DNA of 22,776 nucleotides from JAHILA01 sp035528175 (GCA_035528175.1 DATKZC010000010.1:1-22776); one strand, 5' to 3'; counted from the stretch's first letter, positions 11,954-19,767 are shown. Numbers and translations are program-made. Notes: generated from the letters alone by a model not told the origin.

Positions 11954-13279
11954 CTACCCTCCTTCCAAAATATCAATCTGTTCCTGAAATTGCTTGGCAA
12001 GAGCCATTACTTGATTGCCATAAAAGGATAAAGATGCTTTTTGCCAGTTTGTGCCTGCTAGATACATCATTGCTGCTTTCCATTCAGCAGCACTGGTTTG
12101 CTGGTCAGCTCCTTTGTTCGCCAGATACAATGCCGATGATACAAAAGCATCTTTAGTGTTCCACGGCGATGGCGGATCATTGCCGGTTATTGCCGCTATT
12201 CTTGCTTTATATCCGAGCCAGGTTGCCGGCATCATCTGCGCCGGACCCATTGCTCCTCCCCAACCATACCACACTTTTTTGGAAACCGGATATTTGTCCG
12301 GATCAATGCCCAATTCACTGCAAATCTGCAAATAATATTTCTGCTGACTCGGCTTCATATCAATGCGCCAGCTGCCTTTCCCGATATTATTTCCTAAATC
12401 CGATTCCCTGCTCAAAATTGCCAGAAGAAACGCCGGTCTCACTCCGGTATAAATCGAAGCAAATTTTGCATATTTATAAGCATCCTCAAAACGTAAAGAA
12501 CCGTCTCCTGACAAACCTTGCAGAAAATAAAGTCTATTTTTCACGGCCTCAATATCAAGCTGTGTTTTTTTAACTAATTGATTGAAAAGATTTTCCTGAC
12601 CCTTTGTCTGGTCCAATAAGGTCTTTTTCTGCTTTTTCTTGTTTTCCAAGAGCGCTCTTTGTTCGCTTTGGCTGGTTTTTAAAGAAGCGTATTCCTCTTT
12701 TTCATTGGTTAATTCTTCCTTTTCCTGTTCCAGTCCAGATTTTAACTCTATAATTCTTTTAAATTTATCATATGTCTGTTCCTGAAAATTCTCCAAAGAA
12801 TGCATTTCTGAAAGGAAATCAGATAACTTACCCATGGATAAGATTGTTTCTAAAAGGGAATTATCGTCGTATTTCCTGATCTCCCGTATAAGCTCGGCCA
12901 TAGTTGTTTTTTCCAAATCAACCTGCCTTTCAATTTCCCTGATTGATTTTTCTTTCTGATTTATCTGTTTGTCCATTTTTTCTATTAATAAATCTATTCT
13001 CTGGATTTCTAATTGCGCTGATTCTATTTCGTCATCCAAAATCGCAATCTCGGTTTTCAAAGACCTAGTTTTTTGCTGATTTTGGCTAATTGCATCGCGA
13101 TATTGAGAAATTTTCGATTCAAGCTCTTTTAATTTTGCTTCTGCTTCCTGCTCCTGTGCATTCGAATCCCCTGAAACTTCAGCAAAAACAAATCCCGCAT
13201 TTAACGGGATAAAATTAAGAACTATTAAAATAGCTATTGAAATAGAAAATAATTTGTTAAGTTTTTTAAACTTAATCAT
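11954..13279 (-). CDS. Secreted coiled-coil lytic transglycosylase
   Basis: A 441-residue cell-wall protein. It has a Sec signal peptide (about residues 1-33, ending near VFA-EV), a long coiled coil (about 42-250) like that of PcsB/CwlO-type hydrolases, and a C-terminal lysozyme-like SLT domain (about 265-435) related to the MltB type, with ILSRESDLG (probable catalytic Glu292), GGAMGPAQMMPATW and ASALYLANKG-like sequence. The coiled coil is likely regulated by a membrane partner, possibly FtsEX, by analogy. It overlaps the rplY end by 8 bp, so the two are translated from one mRNA. Confidence 0.87.
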   Translation of the reverse strand: MIKFKKLNKLFSISIAILIVLNFIPLNAGFVFAEVSGDSNAQEQEAEAKLKELESKISQYRDAISQNQQKTRSLKTEIAILDDEIESAQLEIQRIDLLIEKMDKQINQKEKSIREIERQVDLEKTTMAELIREIRKYDDNSLLETILSMGKLSDFLSEMHSLENFQEQTYDKFKRIIELKSGLEQEKEELTNEKEEYASLKTSQSEQRALLENKKKQKKTLLDQTKGQENLFNQLVKKTQLDIEAVKNRLYFLQGLSGDGSLRFEDAYKYAKFASIYTGVRPAFLLAILSRESDLGNNIGKGSWRIDMKPSQQKYYLQICSELGIDPDKYPVSKKVWYGWGGAMGPAQMMPATWLGYKARIAAITGNDPPSPWNTKDAFVSSALYLANKGADQQTSAAEWKAAMMYLAGTNWQKASLSFYGNQVMALAKQFQEQIDILEGG

Positions 13280-13928
13280 TTGGTTTCTCTGCTGATTTTT
13301 CTATTGGATTTTCCCCGGCCAATTCCGGCTCAACGGCTTCTGCTGGCTTTTCTTCTATGGGCTTAATTTCTTCCTCTTTTCTTGGCGGTATAACAGAAAC
13401 AATCATTTCTTCTAATCCAAGATCAATTTTTACTCCTGGAGGCAATTTTAAATCTTTTGCCCTAATCTGCTTTTCAAAAGAATCTAAAACAGAAACATCA
13501 ACTTTAATTTCATGAGGCAAGTCCTTAGGCAATGCTTCAATTTCCACGTGATTAATATTTTTAATCAAAACCCCTTCTAGTATTTTTACTGCCGGCGCCT
13601 CGCCTTCAAAAACCAGTGGCACTTCAGCTTTAATAACTTTATCCATCCTCACGTGGTAAAAATCAACATGGGTAAATCTGCCAGTAATCGGGTCTTTGGC
13701 AAAATCATGGATTAAAACATTTTTTGCTTCATTTCCAATTTTGAGTTTTATAAGCGTACTCTCCCCTGCTTGTTCAAAAACTTTTTTCAGTTCTTTATAA
13801 TTAACCTGTAACGAAATCGGTTTATGTCCTGGGCCGTAAACCACAGCAGGAATAATCCCTTCCTTGCGGAGGGACTGCAAATTCTTTCCAACCCTTTCTC
13901 TTTCTTGGGCTTTTATCTCTAATTCCAT
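13272..13928 (-). CDS. rplY: 50S ribosomal protein L25 (CTC form)
   Basis: A 218-residue 5S rRNA-binding protein of the long general-stress CTC type: N-terminal L25 domain (about 1-90, RVGKNLQSLRKEGIIPAVVY and HVDFYHV) and a C-terminal TL5/CTC beta domain (about 95-182). The proline- and glutamate-rich tail after 183 is probably unstructured. TATAAA (13940-13935) puts a possible +1 exactly on the ATG at 13928, but a matching -35 is weak; the 34-bp gap after the aldolase gene also allows read-through. Confidence 0.93.
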   Translation of the reverse strand: MELEIKAQERERVGKNLQSLRKEGIIPAVVYGPGHKPISLQVNYKELKKVFEQAGESTLIKLKIGNEAKNVLIHDFAKDPITGRFTHVDFYHVRMDKVIKAEVPLVFEGEAPAVKILEGVLIKNINHVEIEALPKDLPHEIKVDVSVLDSFEKQIRAKDLKLPPGVKIDLGLEEMIVSVIPPRKEEEIKPIEEKPAEAVEPELAGENPIEKSAEKPND

Positions 13929-13962
13929 AATTGTTTTATATTATCAAACCCTAAATTAAAAA

Positions 13963-14826
13963 TCAAGTTTTGTCGTCGCTACCGAAAAGTTTTATCTTGT
14001 CTTCAACAACTTTCTTTACTGCTTCCATTGCCGGAGAAAGGATTTTATACGGCTTTACTTCATCCAGATTCTCTTCCAGAAATTCTTTTAATGCGTTTTT
14101 GTAAGCAACCCTTATTTCCGTATTGATATTTATTTTAACTATTCCTATTTTGATTGCTTTTTGCAAATCTTCCCTTGGAGTTCCTGACCCACCGTGCAAA
14201 ACAAGAAATACGCCTGGCACAGCCCTCCTGATATCTTCTAACCTATTAAGATACAGATGCGGATCATCACCGCCTTCTTTCATTCCATGGATGTTTCCTA
14301 TGGCAATAGCCAAAGAATCAACTCCTGTTTTTTTGACGAATTCTTTTGCTTGCTCTGGCTCAGTCAAATCAGAAACATTTATTTTAACTTCCCTGTGAAT
14401 ATCAGAACCGCCTGGCAAATATCCCAATTCTCCTTCCACTACAATCGACGGATTAACACTCTTGGCATATTCCATCACCCGCTTGGTAATTTCTATATTT
14501 TCCTTAAACGACAGCTTAGATCCGTCAAAATGAACGCTGTCATATCCAGCATCAATAACTTCTTTTGCGCTATTAAAATCTTTGCAATGATCGGCGTTTA
14601 AAATAATCGGTAGCCCCGTTTCTTCCCGCCACGCTTTAACCAAAGCAACTGCCTGGTCAACGCCGATAAATCCTCTTTCTCCCTCCGAAGTGCCAATGAT
14701 TGCAGGTGAATTTAAATTCTTCGCTGCTTCAATTACAGCAGTTATCTGTTCATCAGTAGAAATATTGAACTGTCCGATTGCATATCTATTGATATGCGCT
14801 TTTTCCATTATTTCTATTGGTTTCAT
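13963..14826 (-). CDS. fba: Class II fructose-bisphosphate aldolase
   Basis: A 287-residue zinc aldolase that splits or makes fructose 1,6-bisphosphate (GAP plus DHAP). Visible: NADHCKD with catalytic Asp79 and zinc ligand His80, YDSVHFDGS, EGELGYLPGG, zinc ligands His180 (GNIHGM) and His211 (LHGGSG), and the phosphate-binding KININTE. A GatY/KbaY-type tagatose-bisphosphate aldolase is the alternative, but the neighbours (gap, rpe, rpiB, PfkB kinase) favour a sugar-phosphate role in glycolysis or the pentose pathway. It starts 2 nt after the kinase stop. Confidence 0.9.
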   Translation of the reverse strand: MKPIEIMEKAHINRYAIGQFNISTDEQITAVIEAAKNLNSPAIIGTSEGERGFIGVDQAVALVKAWREETGLPIILNADHCKDFNSAKEVIDAGYDSVHFDGSKLSFKENIEITKRVMEYAKSVNPSIVVEGELGYLPGGSDIHREVKINVSDLTEPEQAKEFVKKTGVDSLAIAIGNIHGMKEGGDDPHLYLNRLEDIRRAVPGVFLVLHGGSGTPREDLQKAIKIGIVKININTEIRVAYKNALKEFLEENLDEVKPYKILSPAMEAVKKVVEDKIKLFGSDDKT

Positions 14827-14828
14827 AA

Positions 14829-15815
14829 TTATATTTCTTTAGGTTTATAATCTTCTGGCGCATCTTTAAGAAACTCCTCGAGCTTTTCGCGCGACAAAAG
14901 TCCTGCCCTGGCCCCAATCTGTTGTGTTACAGACATTGAATTAATTGGACCCCATCTTAATGCTTCTTCGGGACTTTTACCCAACATAATTGCTATTACA
15001 AATGTTGATGAAAAAGCATCACCTGCGCCCGTGCGATTTATGGGTGGCTTAGGATCTGGATATATCGGTATAAACCAATATTTCCCTTCATTATAAAGAT
15101 AGGCGCCATCTTTTCCATCTGTAATTGCCACTATTTTAGGACCAAGATTGTGTATACCTAAAAGCAAATTTTTAATATCTTTTTCATCTGTTTCTAAAAC
15201 CCTCTGTGCTTCTTCTTTGTTACAGGTAAAAATATCTGTTCTTTTATAAATTCCTGCCAATGCTTTTGCTCCGAATTTCATCTGATAGGTTCCTGGCTGA
15301 AAAGCAAGTTTAATATTAGAATGCTCATTCAAATATTTTTCTATTTCTGAATGAAAATTAAGAGAATTTGCCCCCAAAGATGACAAGTAAAGCCACCTTG
15401 GTTCGCCTATATCAGGTAAAACATAGGGAAAATCTTCATGTTTAATTAAAATTGTCCTTTCTGCTCCAAAAAGCAGCACATAATGATAATTTGTTTTTTT
15501 GCCTTTATGCGCCCTAACAAATTTCGTATCAACTTTTTCCTTTTTTAAAACATCTAAACATTCTTTCCCTTGGTAATCTTTACCGAGATTGGTTATTAAA
15601 GCGCTTTTCAACCCAAGACGAGCCGCGCTTACCGAAGCATTGATGCTATTCCCAACAGCAGGAACCACAAATACATCCTCATAAGGAATTTTATCGCCGA
15701 AATTCATGCAAATTTTCTTATTGCCATCCGAGCCATCTTTAACTTCTGCTTCTTTTAGTTTAATAAAAGCATCAGTCACAATATCTCCTATGCCTATAAA
15801 ATCGTAATTTTTCAT
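14829..15815 (-). CDS. PfkB-family sugar kinase
   Basis: A 328-residue ribokinase-fold kinase. The N-terminal FIGIGDIVTDAFI and the substrate-side VGNSINASVSAARLG are present, and the C-terminal signature NRTGAGDAFSSTFV carries the catalytic base Asp266 and the anion hole GAGD. The frame is open upstream, but the family begins at MKNYDFIGIG (15815), 20 bp after the pilin stop. The substrate cannot be told from sequence; placement next to the aldolase makes a sugar-phosphate kinase such as a minor phosphofructokinase plausible, while ribokinase or nucleoside kinase remain possible. Confidence 0.86.
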   Translation of the reverse strand: MKNYDFIGIGDIVTDAFIKLKEAEVKDGSDGNKKICMNFGDKIPYEDVFVVPAVGNSINASVSAARLGLKSALITNLGKDYQGKECLDVLKKEKVDTKFVRAHKGKKTNYHYVLLFGAERTILIKHEDFPYVLPDIGEPRWLYLSSLGANSLNFHSEIEKYLNEHSNIKLAFQPGTYQMKFGAKALAGIYKRTDIFTCNKEEAQRVLETDEKDIKNLLLGIHNLGPKIVAITDGKDGAYLYNEGKYWFIPIYPDPKPPINRTGAGDAFSSTFVIAIMLGKSPEEALRWGPINSMSVTQQIGARAGLLSREKLEEFLKDAPEDYKPKEI

Positions 15816-15834
15816 AAATTTGTTTTGTAAAATC

Positions 15835-16365
15835 TTAATCTGGCGAAGCCTCGTAAATTTGGTTACTATAACCGCCTCCGCAGGCGCTACACCAGTTTCT
15901 GTCGTCAAAATACCATTTATAACATTTCAATTGGCATCTTTCAGGATGAGATGTTTCAAATTGGGCAGTCAGATCATATTGTGATGGATAATTATTTCTA
16001 CCTACATTACCATAAGAATAAGAGTAGTGTCCCGTAGTCCATGGTCCACTGAAGTTATTTATAGGGTCAACCGGAACCGCAGGCATATAACCCCCGCTAA
16101 CAAGTTCGGGAATCCAACTAGTTCCTCCTGTACTGTAACGGTAACCATTACAGTCCCAACCACAACTGCTCGGTGGATAGTAATTATTATCGGTATAATA
16201 CATTTCTAGGGCCAGGACTATTTGATGTAAATCTGATATTCTTCTAGCATCTCTAGATTTCTTTTTGGCATTATTTAAACTTACTAATACAATAGTAACT
16301 AATAATCCAATAATCGCAACTACCACCAATAACTCAATTAATGTAAAGCCTCTTTTTTTCCGCAT
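15835..16365 (-). CDS. Type IV pilin / pseudopilin, cysteine-rich
   Basis: A 176-residue prepilin. A short basic leader MRKKRG is cut before FTLIELLVVVAIIGLL (peptidase site G-F, glutamate at +5), and the hydrophobic helix is followed by a GspG/PilE-like head with DLHQIVLALEMYYTDNNYYP. The head has six cysteines (SSCGWDC, RCQLKC, WCSAC), an unusual number that suggests disulfides or metal. The start overlaps the rpe end by 32 bp. A pilin inside a sugar-metabolism operon is functionally unexpected; it may be carried along as a cotranscribed gene. Confidence 0.9.
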   Translation of the reverse strand: MRKKRGFTLIELLVVVAIIGLLVTIVLVSLNNAKKKSRDARRISDLHQIVLALEMYYTDNNYYPPSSCGWDCNGYRYSTGGTSWIPELVSGGYMPAVPVDPINNFSGPWTTGHYSYSYGNVGRNNYPSQYDLTAQFETSHPERCQLKCYKWYFDDRNWCSACGGGYSNQIYEASPD

Positions 16366-17062
16366 GATTATTCTGGCTTTTCTCCGCTAATTGGCGGATT
16401 GCCTGTTTAATATTTTTATTTTTAAAAATATAATTTCCCACACAAAGAATATTCGCGCCGGCAGCAAGTATTTGTTTTGCGTTTTTATTATTTATCCCGC
16501 CATCTACTCCAATATTTCCTTTGGGCCATATACCCCGCAGAGCTTTGATTTTATCCAAAACTTCCGGTTCAAACATTTGTCCGCCCCATCCTGGCTGGAC
16601 CGTCATAAATAAAACCAAATCGATTTTTTCCAAAAACGGAGCGATGACCACGTAATTGGTTTCTAGATTAATTGCCAAACCAATTTGTTTCTTTCGGCTG
16701 TGGACTTTTTTAATCAAATTTTCTAGGTCTTTGATTTTTGATTCAAAATGAATAATCACCCTATCAACGTTTTTCAACCATTTGTCGATTATTTTTTCCG
16801 GCTCCTGCACCATTAAGTGGGCTTCTAATTTTACCCTGTTAAATGTCGCCTCTGGCGACCCCGCTCCGCGGGATTTAACAGGGTGAACTTTTTTTAGATC
16901 TTCTGGGCTACCTTCGGTATAGGGCCATGTTGTATTTTCCACAAAAATTCCATCCATTATATCAAGCTGAACCCAATCCACATAATTTTCAACTGCTTTG
17001 ATTTTTTCTTTAACTTCTTTAAATGTCTTAACCAAAATTGTCGGGATAATTTGTTTTGTCAT
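16334..17062 (-). CDS. rpe: Ribulose-phosphate 3-epimerase with an in-frame repeat insertion
   Basis: A 242-residue TIM-barrel enzyme that interconverts ribulose 5-phosphate and xylulose 5-phosphate. Conserved blocks: IIPTIL, WVQLDIMDGIFVENTT, KLEAHLMVQEPEK (metal and catalytic histidine region), MTVQPGWGGQMF and GVDGGINNKNA. About 18 residues (60-77, from HPVKSRGAG to FNRV) interrupt the family sequence between the strand after LKKV and the KLEAHLM strand. They are encoded exactly by a palindromic repeat (16833-16884). The insertion keeps the frame, so the enzyme may still work with an extra loop. The start overlaps the rpiB stop (TAATG). Confidence 0.9.
   Translation of the reverse strand: MTKQIIPTILVKTFKEVKEKIKAVENYVDWVQLDIMDGIFVENTTWPYTEGSPEDLKKVHPVKSRGAGSPEATFNRVKLEAHLMVQEPEKIIDKWLKNVDRVIIHFESKIKDLENLIKKVHSRKKQIGLAINLETNYVVIAPFLEKIDLVLFMTVQPGWGGQMFEPEVLDKIKALRGIWPKGNIGVDGGINNKNAKQILAAGANILCVGNYIFKNKNIKQAIRQLAEKSQNNHAEKKRLYIN
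16833..16884. repeat. Three-way-junction palindrome, copy A (inside rpe)
   Basis: A 12-bp outer stem ACCCTGTTAAAT / ATTTAACAGGGT encloses two hairpins: GTCGCC/GGCGAC (16845-16859) and CCCGC/GCGGG (16860-16872). 52 bp; with two flanking bases it adds 54 bp, 18 codons, to rpe. Confidence 0.85.
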
Positions 17063-17496
17063 TATTCTAAATTCTTAATCTTATTCAATCTCCTGATATA
17101 TTTTTCTGCTTTAAAAAAATCGGTTTCCAGCCAAGCTTTAATAATCTTTTTTGCTTCGCGAAAAGAAAGAACGTGTTCACCCAGACACAAAACATTCGCG
17201 TCTAAATGTTCTCTGGTTTGCTTAGCTGTTTTTTTATTTGTCGGTGAAACGGCCCTAATTCCTTTGAATTTATTGGCAGTAATACACATTCCTTCGCCAT
17301 TAGTACAAATCAATATCCCTTTCTCCCCTGTTTCCGCAACTTTTTTTGCCACTGCAAGAGCATAATCGACAAAATCATCCCCTGGTTCAAGTTTCAAATT
17401 ACCCAAATCCTGATACTCTATTTTAAGTTCTTTTAAAAATTCTTTTATTTTTTCTTTAAAACTAAACCCGCCGTGGTCAGCGCCTAAATAAATCAT
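17062..17496 (-). CDS. rpiB: Ribose-5-phosphate isomerase B
   Basis: A 144-residue RpiB/LacAB-family isomerase (ribose 5-phosphate to ribulose 5-phosphate). GADHGG with Asp7-His8 (substrate ring opening), the active-site cysteine Cys64 in GILICTNGEGMCITANK, and REHLDANVLCLGE with His97 are all visible. The usual Gly after the catalytic cysteine is Thr here, a mild deviation. It shares one base with rpe (TAATG) and feeds it its product, forming the non-oxidative pentose phosphate pair. Confidence 0.93.
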   Translation of the reverse strand: MIYLGADHGGFSFKEKIKEFLKELKIEYQDLGNLKLEPGDDFVDYALAVAKKVAETGEKGILICTNGEGMCITANKFKGIRAVSPTNKKTAKQTREHLDANVLCLGEHVLSFREAKKIIKAWLETDFFKAEKYIRRLNKIKNLE

Positions 17497-17506
17497 ATGT
17501 TTGTTT

Positions 17507-17558
17507 GCCCTGTTAAATCCCGCACAGCGGGAGTCGCGAAGCGACTATTTAACAGGGT
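17507..17558. repeat. Three-way-junction palindrome, copy B (gap 3' end)
   Basis: Outer stem CCCTGTTAAAT (17508-17518) / ATTTAACAGGG (17547-17557), inner hairpins CCCGC/GCGGG (17519-17531) and AGTCGC/GCGACT (17532-17546). Orientation is opposite to copies A and C. The minus strand of its right arm is translated as HPVK and then the TAG stop of gap. Confidence 0.85.
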
Positions 17559-18585
17559 GTATTAATTTCCCTGATTTAATCACATGTTCGACCAAAGTTG
17601 CCGAATACCCCCATTCATTATCATACCAAGACAGAACTTTAACCAAATCCCCGTCAATTACTTTGGTAAATCCCAAATCAACAACAGCCGCAGTGGTAAT
17701 GCCGATAAAATCAGAAGAAACCAATTGTTCCTTGCTTACGTTTAGAATTCCTTTCCAGTGCGGTTTTTTAGCTGCCTCAATTAAAATATTATTTATTTCT
17801 TCAACAGATGTTTTTCTATTTGCTACAAAAGTAATGTCAGCCAGAGAAACCGTAGGCACAGGAGTTCTGATTGCCAAGCCGTCGAAAATGCCTTTTAAAT
17901 TCGGTACAACTTTTGTCACGGCAATTGCTGCTCCGGTTGTTGAAGGCACCAAGCTGATTGCTCCAGCCCTTCCCCTTCTCCAATCTTTTGTGTCTGGGCC
18001 ATCAACAATTTTTTGTGTCGCAGTATAAGCATGCGTGGTATTGAGCACGGCTTTTTTGATCCCAGGCTTTTCGGAAAGTATTGCTACTACCGGCGCTACT
18101 GCATTAGTGGTGCAAGAACCATTGGAAGTAATTTTTACTTTTGTCATGTCCTTTTCGTTTATTCCCAATAATACTGTACCGCCGAGTTTAAAACTTTCAT
18201 CATCATCTTTTGATGGAGCAGTAATCACTACCCTTTTTGCCCCGGCTTTAATATGTGCGCTACTTTTCTCGAAAGAATCAAAAAATCCCGTTGCCTCAAC
18301 AACCACATCAATTCCTAACTTAGACCAGGGCAAATTAGCTGGATCCTTTTCTTGATAAAAATCAATCTTTTGATTATCAATAATCAATTTTTTCTGTTTT
18401 AAATCAACGCTGATTTTATGATTATATTCTCCGTAAATGCTATCGTGTTTTAAAAGATAAGCTAAATTTTCTAAGTCCGCCAAGTCATTTATCGCCACAA
18501 TTCTTAATTCGTTTCGTTCATGCGCTAACCTGAAAAATGTTCTGCCAATTCTCCCAAACCCATTAATCGCTACTTTTGTAAACAT
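17545..18585 (-). CDS. gap: Glyceraldehyde-3-phosphate dehydrogenase
   Basis: A 346-residue glycolytic dehydrogenase. The NAD-binding loop GFGRIGR (9-15) with Asp34 in INDL fits NAD preference. The catalytic cysteine is Cys158 in SNGSCTTN, with HAYTATQKIVDGP following, RRGRAGAISLVPSTTGAA for phosphate, and SWYDNEWGYS near the end. The last residues HPVK and the stop codon come from the palindromic repeat B, so the native C terminus has been replaced or extended. First gene of the operon gap-rpiB-rpe-pilin-PfkB-fba. The 5' leader carries repeat C. Confidence 0.95.
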   Translation of the reverse strand: MFTKVAINGFGRIGRTFFRLAHERNELRIVAINDLADLENLAYLLKHDSIYGEYNHKISVDLKQKKLIIDNQKIDFYQEKDPANLPWSKLGIDVVVEATGFFDSFEKSSAHIKAGAKRVVITAPSKDDDESFKLGGTVLLGINEKDMTKVKITSNGSCTTNAVAPVVAILSEKPGIKKAVLNTTHAYTATQKIVDGPDTKDWRRGRAGAISLVPSTTGAAIAVTKVVPNLKGIFDGLAIRTPVPTVSLADITFVANRKTSVEEINNILIEAAKKPHWKGILNVSKEQLVSSDFIGITTAAVVDLGFTKVIDGDLVKVLSWYDNEWGYSATLVEHVIKSGKLIHPVK

Positions 18586-18597
18586 AAATTATTTTTT

Positions 18598-18650
18598 ACC
18601 CTGTTAAATATTCGCCCTGCGAATCCCCGCTCTGCGGGATTTAACAGGGT
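18598..18650. repeat. Three-way-junction palindrome, copy C (gap leader)
   Basis: Outer stem ACCCTGTTAAAT (18598-18609) / ATTTAACAGGGT (18639-18650), inner hairpins ATTCGC/GCGAAT (18610-18624) and CCCGC/GCGGG (18626-18638). It lies between the predicted transcription start and the gap ATG, so it would be transcribed as a folded 5' leader ending 12 nt before the start codon. Confidence 0.85.
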
Positions 18651-18660
18651 GAACTTATTA

Positions 18661-18676
18661 TATCTTAATTATACCA
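18661..18676 (-). promoter_or_regulatory. Extended -10 promoter of the gap operon
   Basis: TGGTATAAT (18676-18668) is a perfect extended -10; the start should be near 18661. A second TATAAT-like box follows. The leader to the gap ATG is about 76 nt and contains repeat C. Confidence 0.65.
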
Positions 18677-18681
18677 CTTTT

Positions 18682-19695
18682 TTATTCAACTGCCTGGTCT
18701 AAAAAATTTAAATAGGGATTTTCGGGATCAGCATTAAGAATAACCCGTGCGCCTGTGGGAAAAGATAGAAAAATGTTTTTATTGTAGGCAATTTTCGATT
18801 TTCTTTTCAAAATCCTAAACATCTTTTTATGCTCTTCCAAATGCCCAAAATGAGGAAAATCCACAACCGGGATATTCTTATTTTCAAGCGCTGAAATAAA
18901 AATATCCGACCAGGCATTCTTTTTCCCCCATTTAGGATATTCTGCTTCGTTGTTTCCCACAAATCTGCCCAAAATAATTCCTTTTATTTTTTTAAAATTG
19001 CGATGGAAAATAATCTTTTCAAGCATCCTTTTTACATCGCTTTTATCTTCCCATATTTCTTCCAAACCCAAAATTATCGGGCCATTAAAATTCTCAAGCG
19101 GATCAAACTTACTGCCAAAAAGATGTACCAATTCATCAAGATTTGTGGGTAAAAAATATCCCTTAACTCTGCCAGGGATTAAAATATTTCTAAAAAATCT
19201 GGACCCGTATTTAAAATCCATTTCTCCCAAAATTGCCTTTCTTAAAGATTCTTGGCTTTCTTTTTGATGGAAGGGTATAGAAACAATATTTGGCGCGTGA
19301 AGTCCTGCAACGCCCAAAGAAAAAGCGGAATTCAAAAACAAACAGAAATCTGAATAGCCGAAAAGTAAAGGTGGATGTTTTTTGAAAAATCTTATTACCT
19401 CTGGACTTAATGTCGAAATTACTGAACTGGCCGCATATCCACCGCTTGCGCAAGCAATGGCTTTTATTTTAGGGTCCTTAACCATATTTTCAAAATCCTC
19501 CCTTCTTTCCTCCGGTGTTCCAGCGCTGTAATCATCAACTCTTTTCATAATATGCTTGCCTAATTCAATTTTAAATCCCCAACCCTTAAGAATTTTGGTT
19601 CCAGACTCCAACTCTTTGGCTTCCACAATTCCTGACGGGGCTATTATTCCGATAATATCCCCTTTGACTAATTTTGTCGGCTTTAAAACCTTCAT
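18682..19695 (-). CDS. LD-carboxypeptidase, peptidase family S66
   Basis: A 337-residue cytoplasmic-type S66 serine peptidase (LdcA/MccF family) that trims murein tetrapeptides in cell-wall recycling. From the start MKVLKPTKL the nucleophile is Ser115 in FGYSD, a glutamate lies in GLEEIWED (212/213) and a histidine in FPHFGH (His285), a good fit to the known Ser-Glu-His triad. GDIIGIIAPSG and ACASGGYAA are family blocks. A longer frame opens at 19722, but the promoter +1 falls on the ATG at 19695. The MccF immunity subtype is a less likely alternative. Confidence 0.9.
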   Translation of the reverse strand: MKVLKPTKLVKGDIIGIIAPSGIVEAKELESGTKILKGWGFKIELGKHIMKRVDDYSAGTPEERREDFENMVKDPKIKAIACASGGYAASSVISTLSPEVIRFFKKHPPLLFGYSDFCLFLNSAFSLGVAGLHAPNIVSIPFHQKESQESLRKAILGEMDFKYGSRFFRNILIPGRVKGYFLPTNLDELVHLFGSKFDPLENFNGPIILGLEEIWEDKSDVKRMLEKIIFHRNFKKIKGIILGRFVGNNEAEYPKWGKKNAWSDIFISALENKNIPVVDFPHFGHLEEHKKMFRILKRKSKIAYNKNIFLSFPTGARVILNADPENPYLNFLDQAVE

Positions 19696-19711
19696 ACTTA
19701 TATTATAACAA
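19695..19711 (-). promoter_or_regulatory. Leaderless extended -10 promoter of the S66 peptidase gene
   Basis: TGTTATAAT (extended -10; hexamer 19707-19702) places +1 exactly at 19695, the A of the ATG. No -35 hexamer of note; the upstream side is the rplK terminator. Confidence 0.7.
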
Positions 19712-19720
19712 ATCTTATCC

Positions 19721-19761
19721 AAATAAAAAATCAGATTTATCCATACAAATAAACCTGATTT
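19721..19761 (-). terminator. Terminator of secE-nusG-rplK
   Basis: A 13-bp stem with one G-T pair (19761-19749 with 19740-19728, 8-nt loop) is followed on the minus strand by TTTTTTATTT (19730-19721). Confidence 0.83.
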
Positions 19762-19767
19762 TAATTA

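Noticed and set aside
11812..12000. Minus-strand open frame in the 147-bp element
   Set aside because: It overlaps the transglycosylase 3' end out of frame and covers inverted repeats; low-complexity composition explains the openness.
13928..13962. Firm leaderless promoter for rplY
   Set aside because: TATAAA is at the right distance from the ATG, but the -35 is poor and read-through from fba is just as likely, so it is only noted.
16833..18650. CRISPR array or tRNA-like genes in the palindromic repeats
   Set aside because: Only three copies, far apart, in mixed orientation, with no spacers; the cloverleaf-like fold lacks anticodon and T-arm features.
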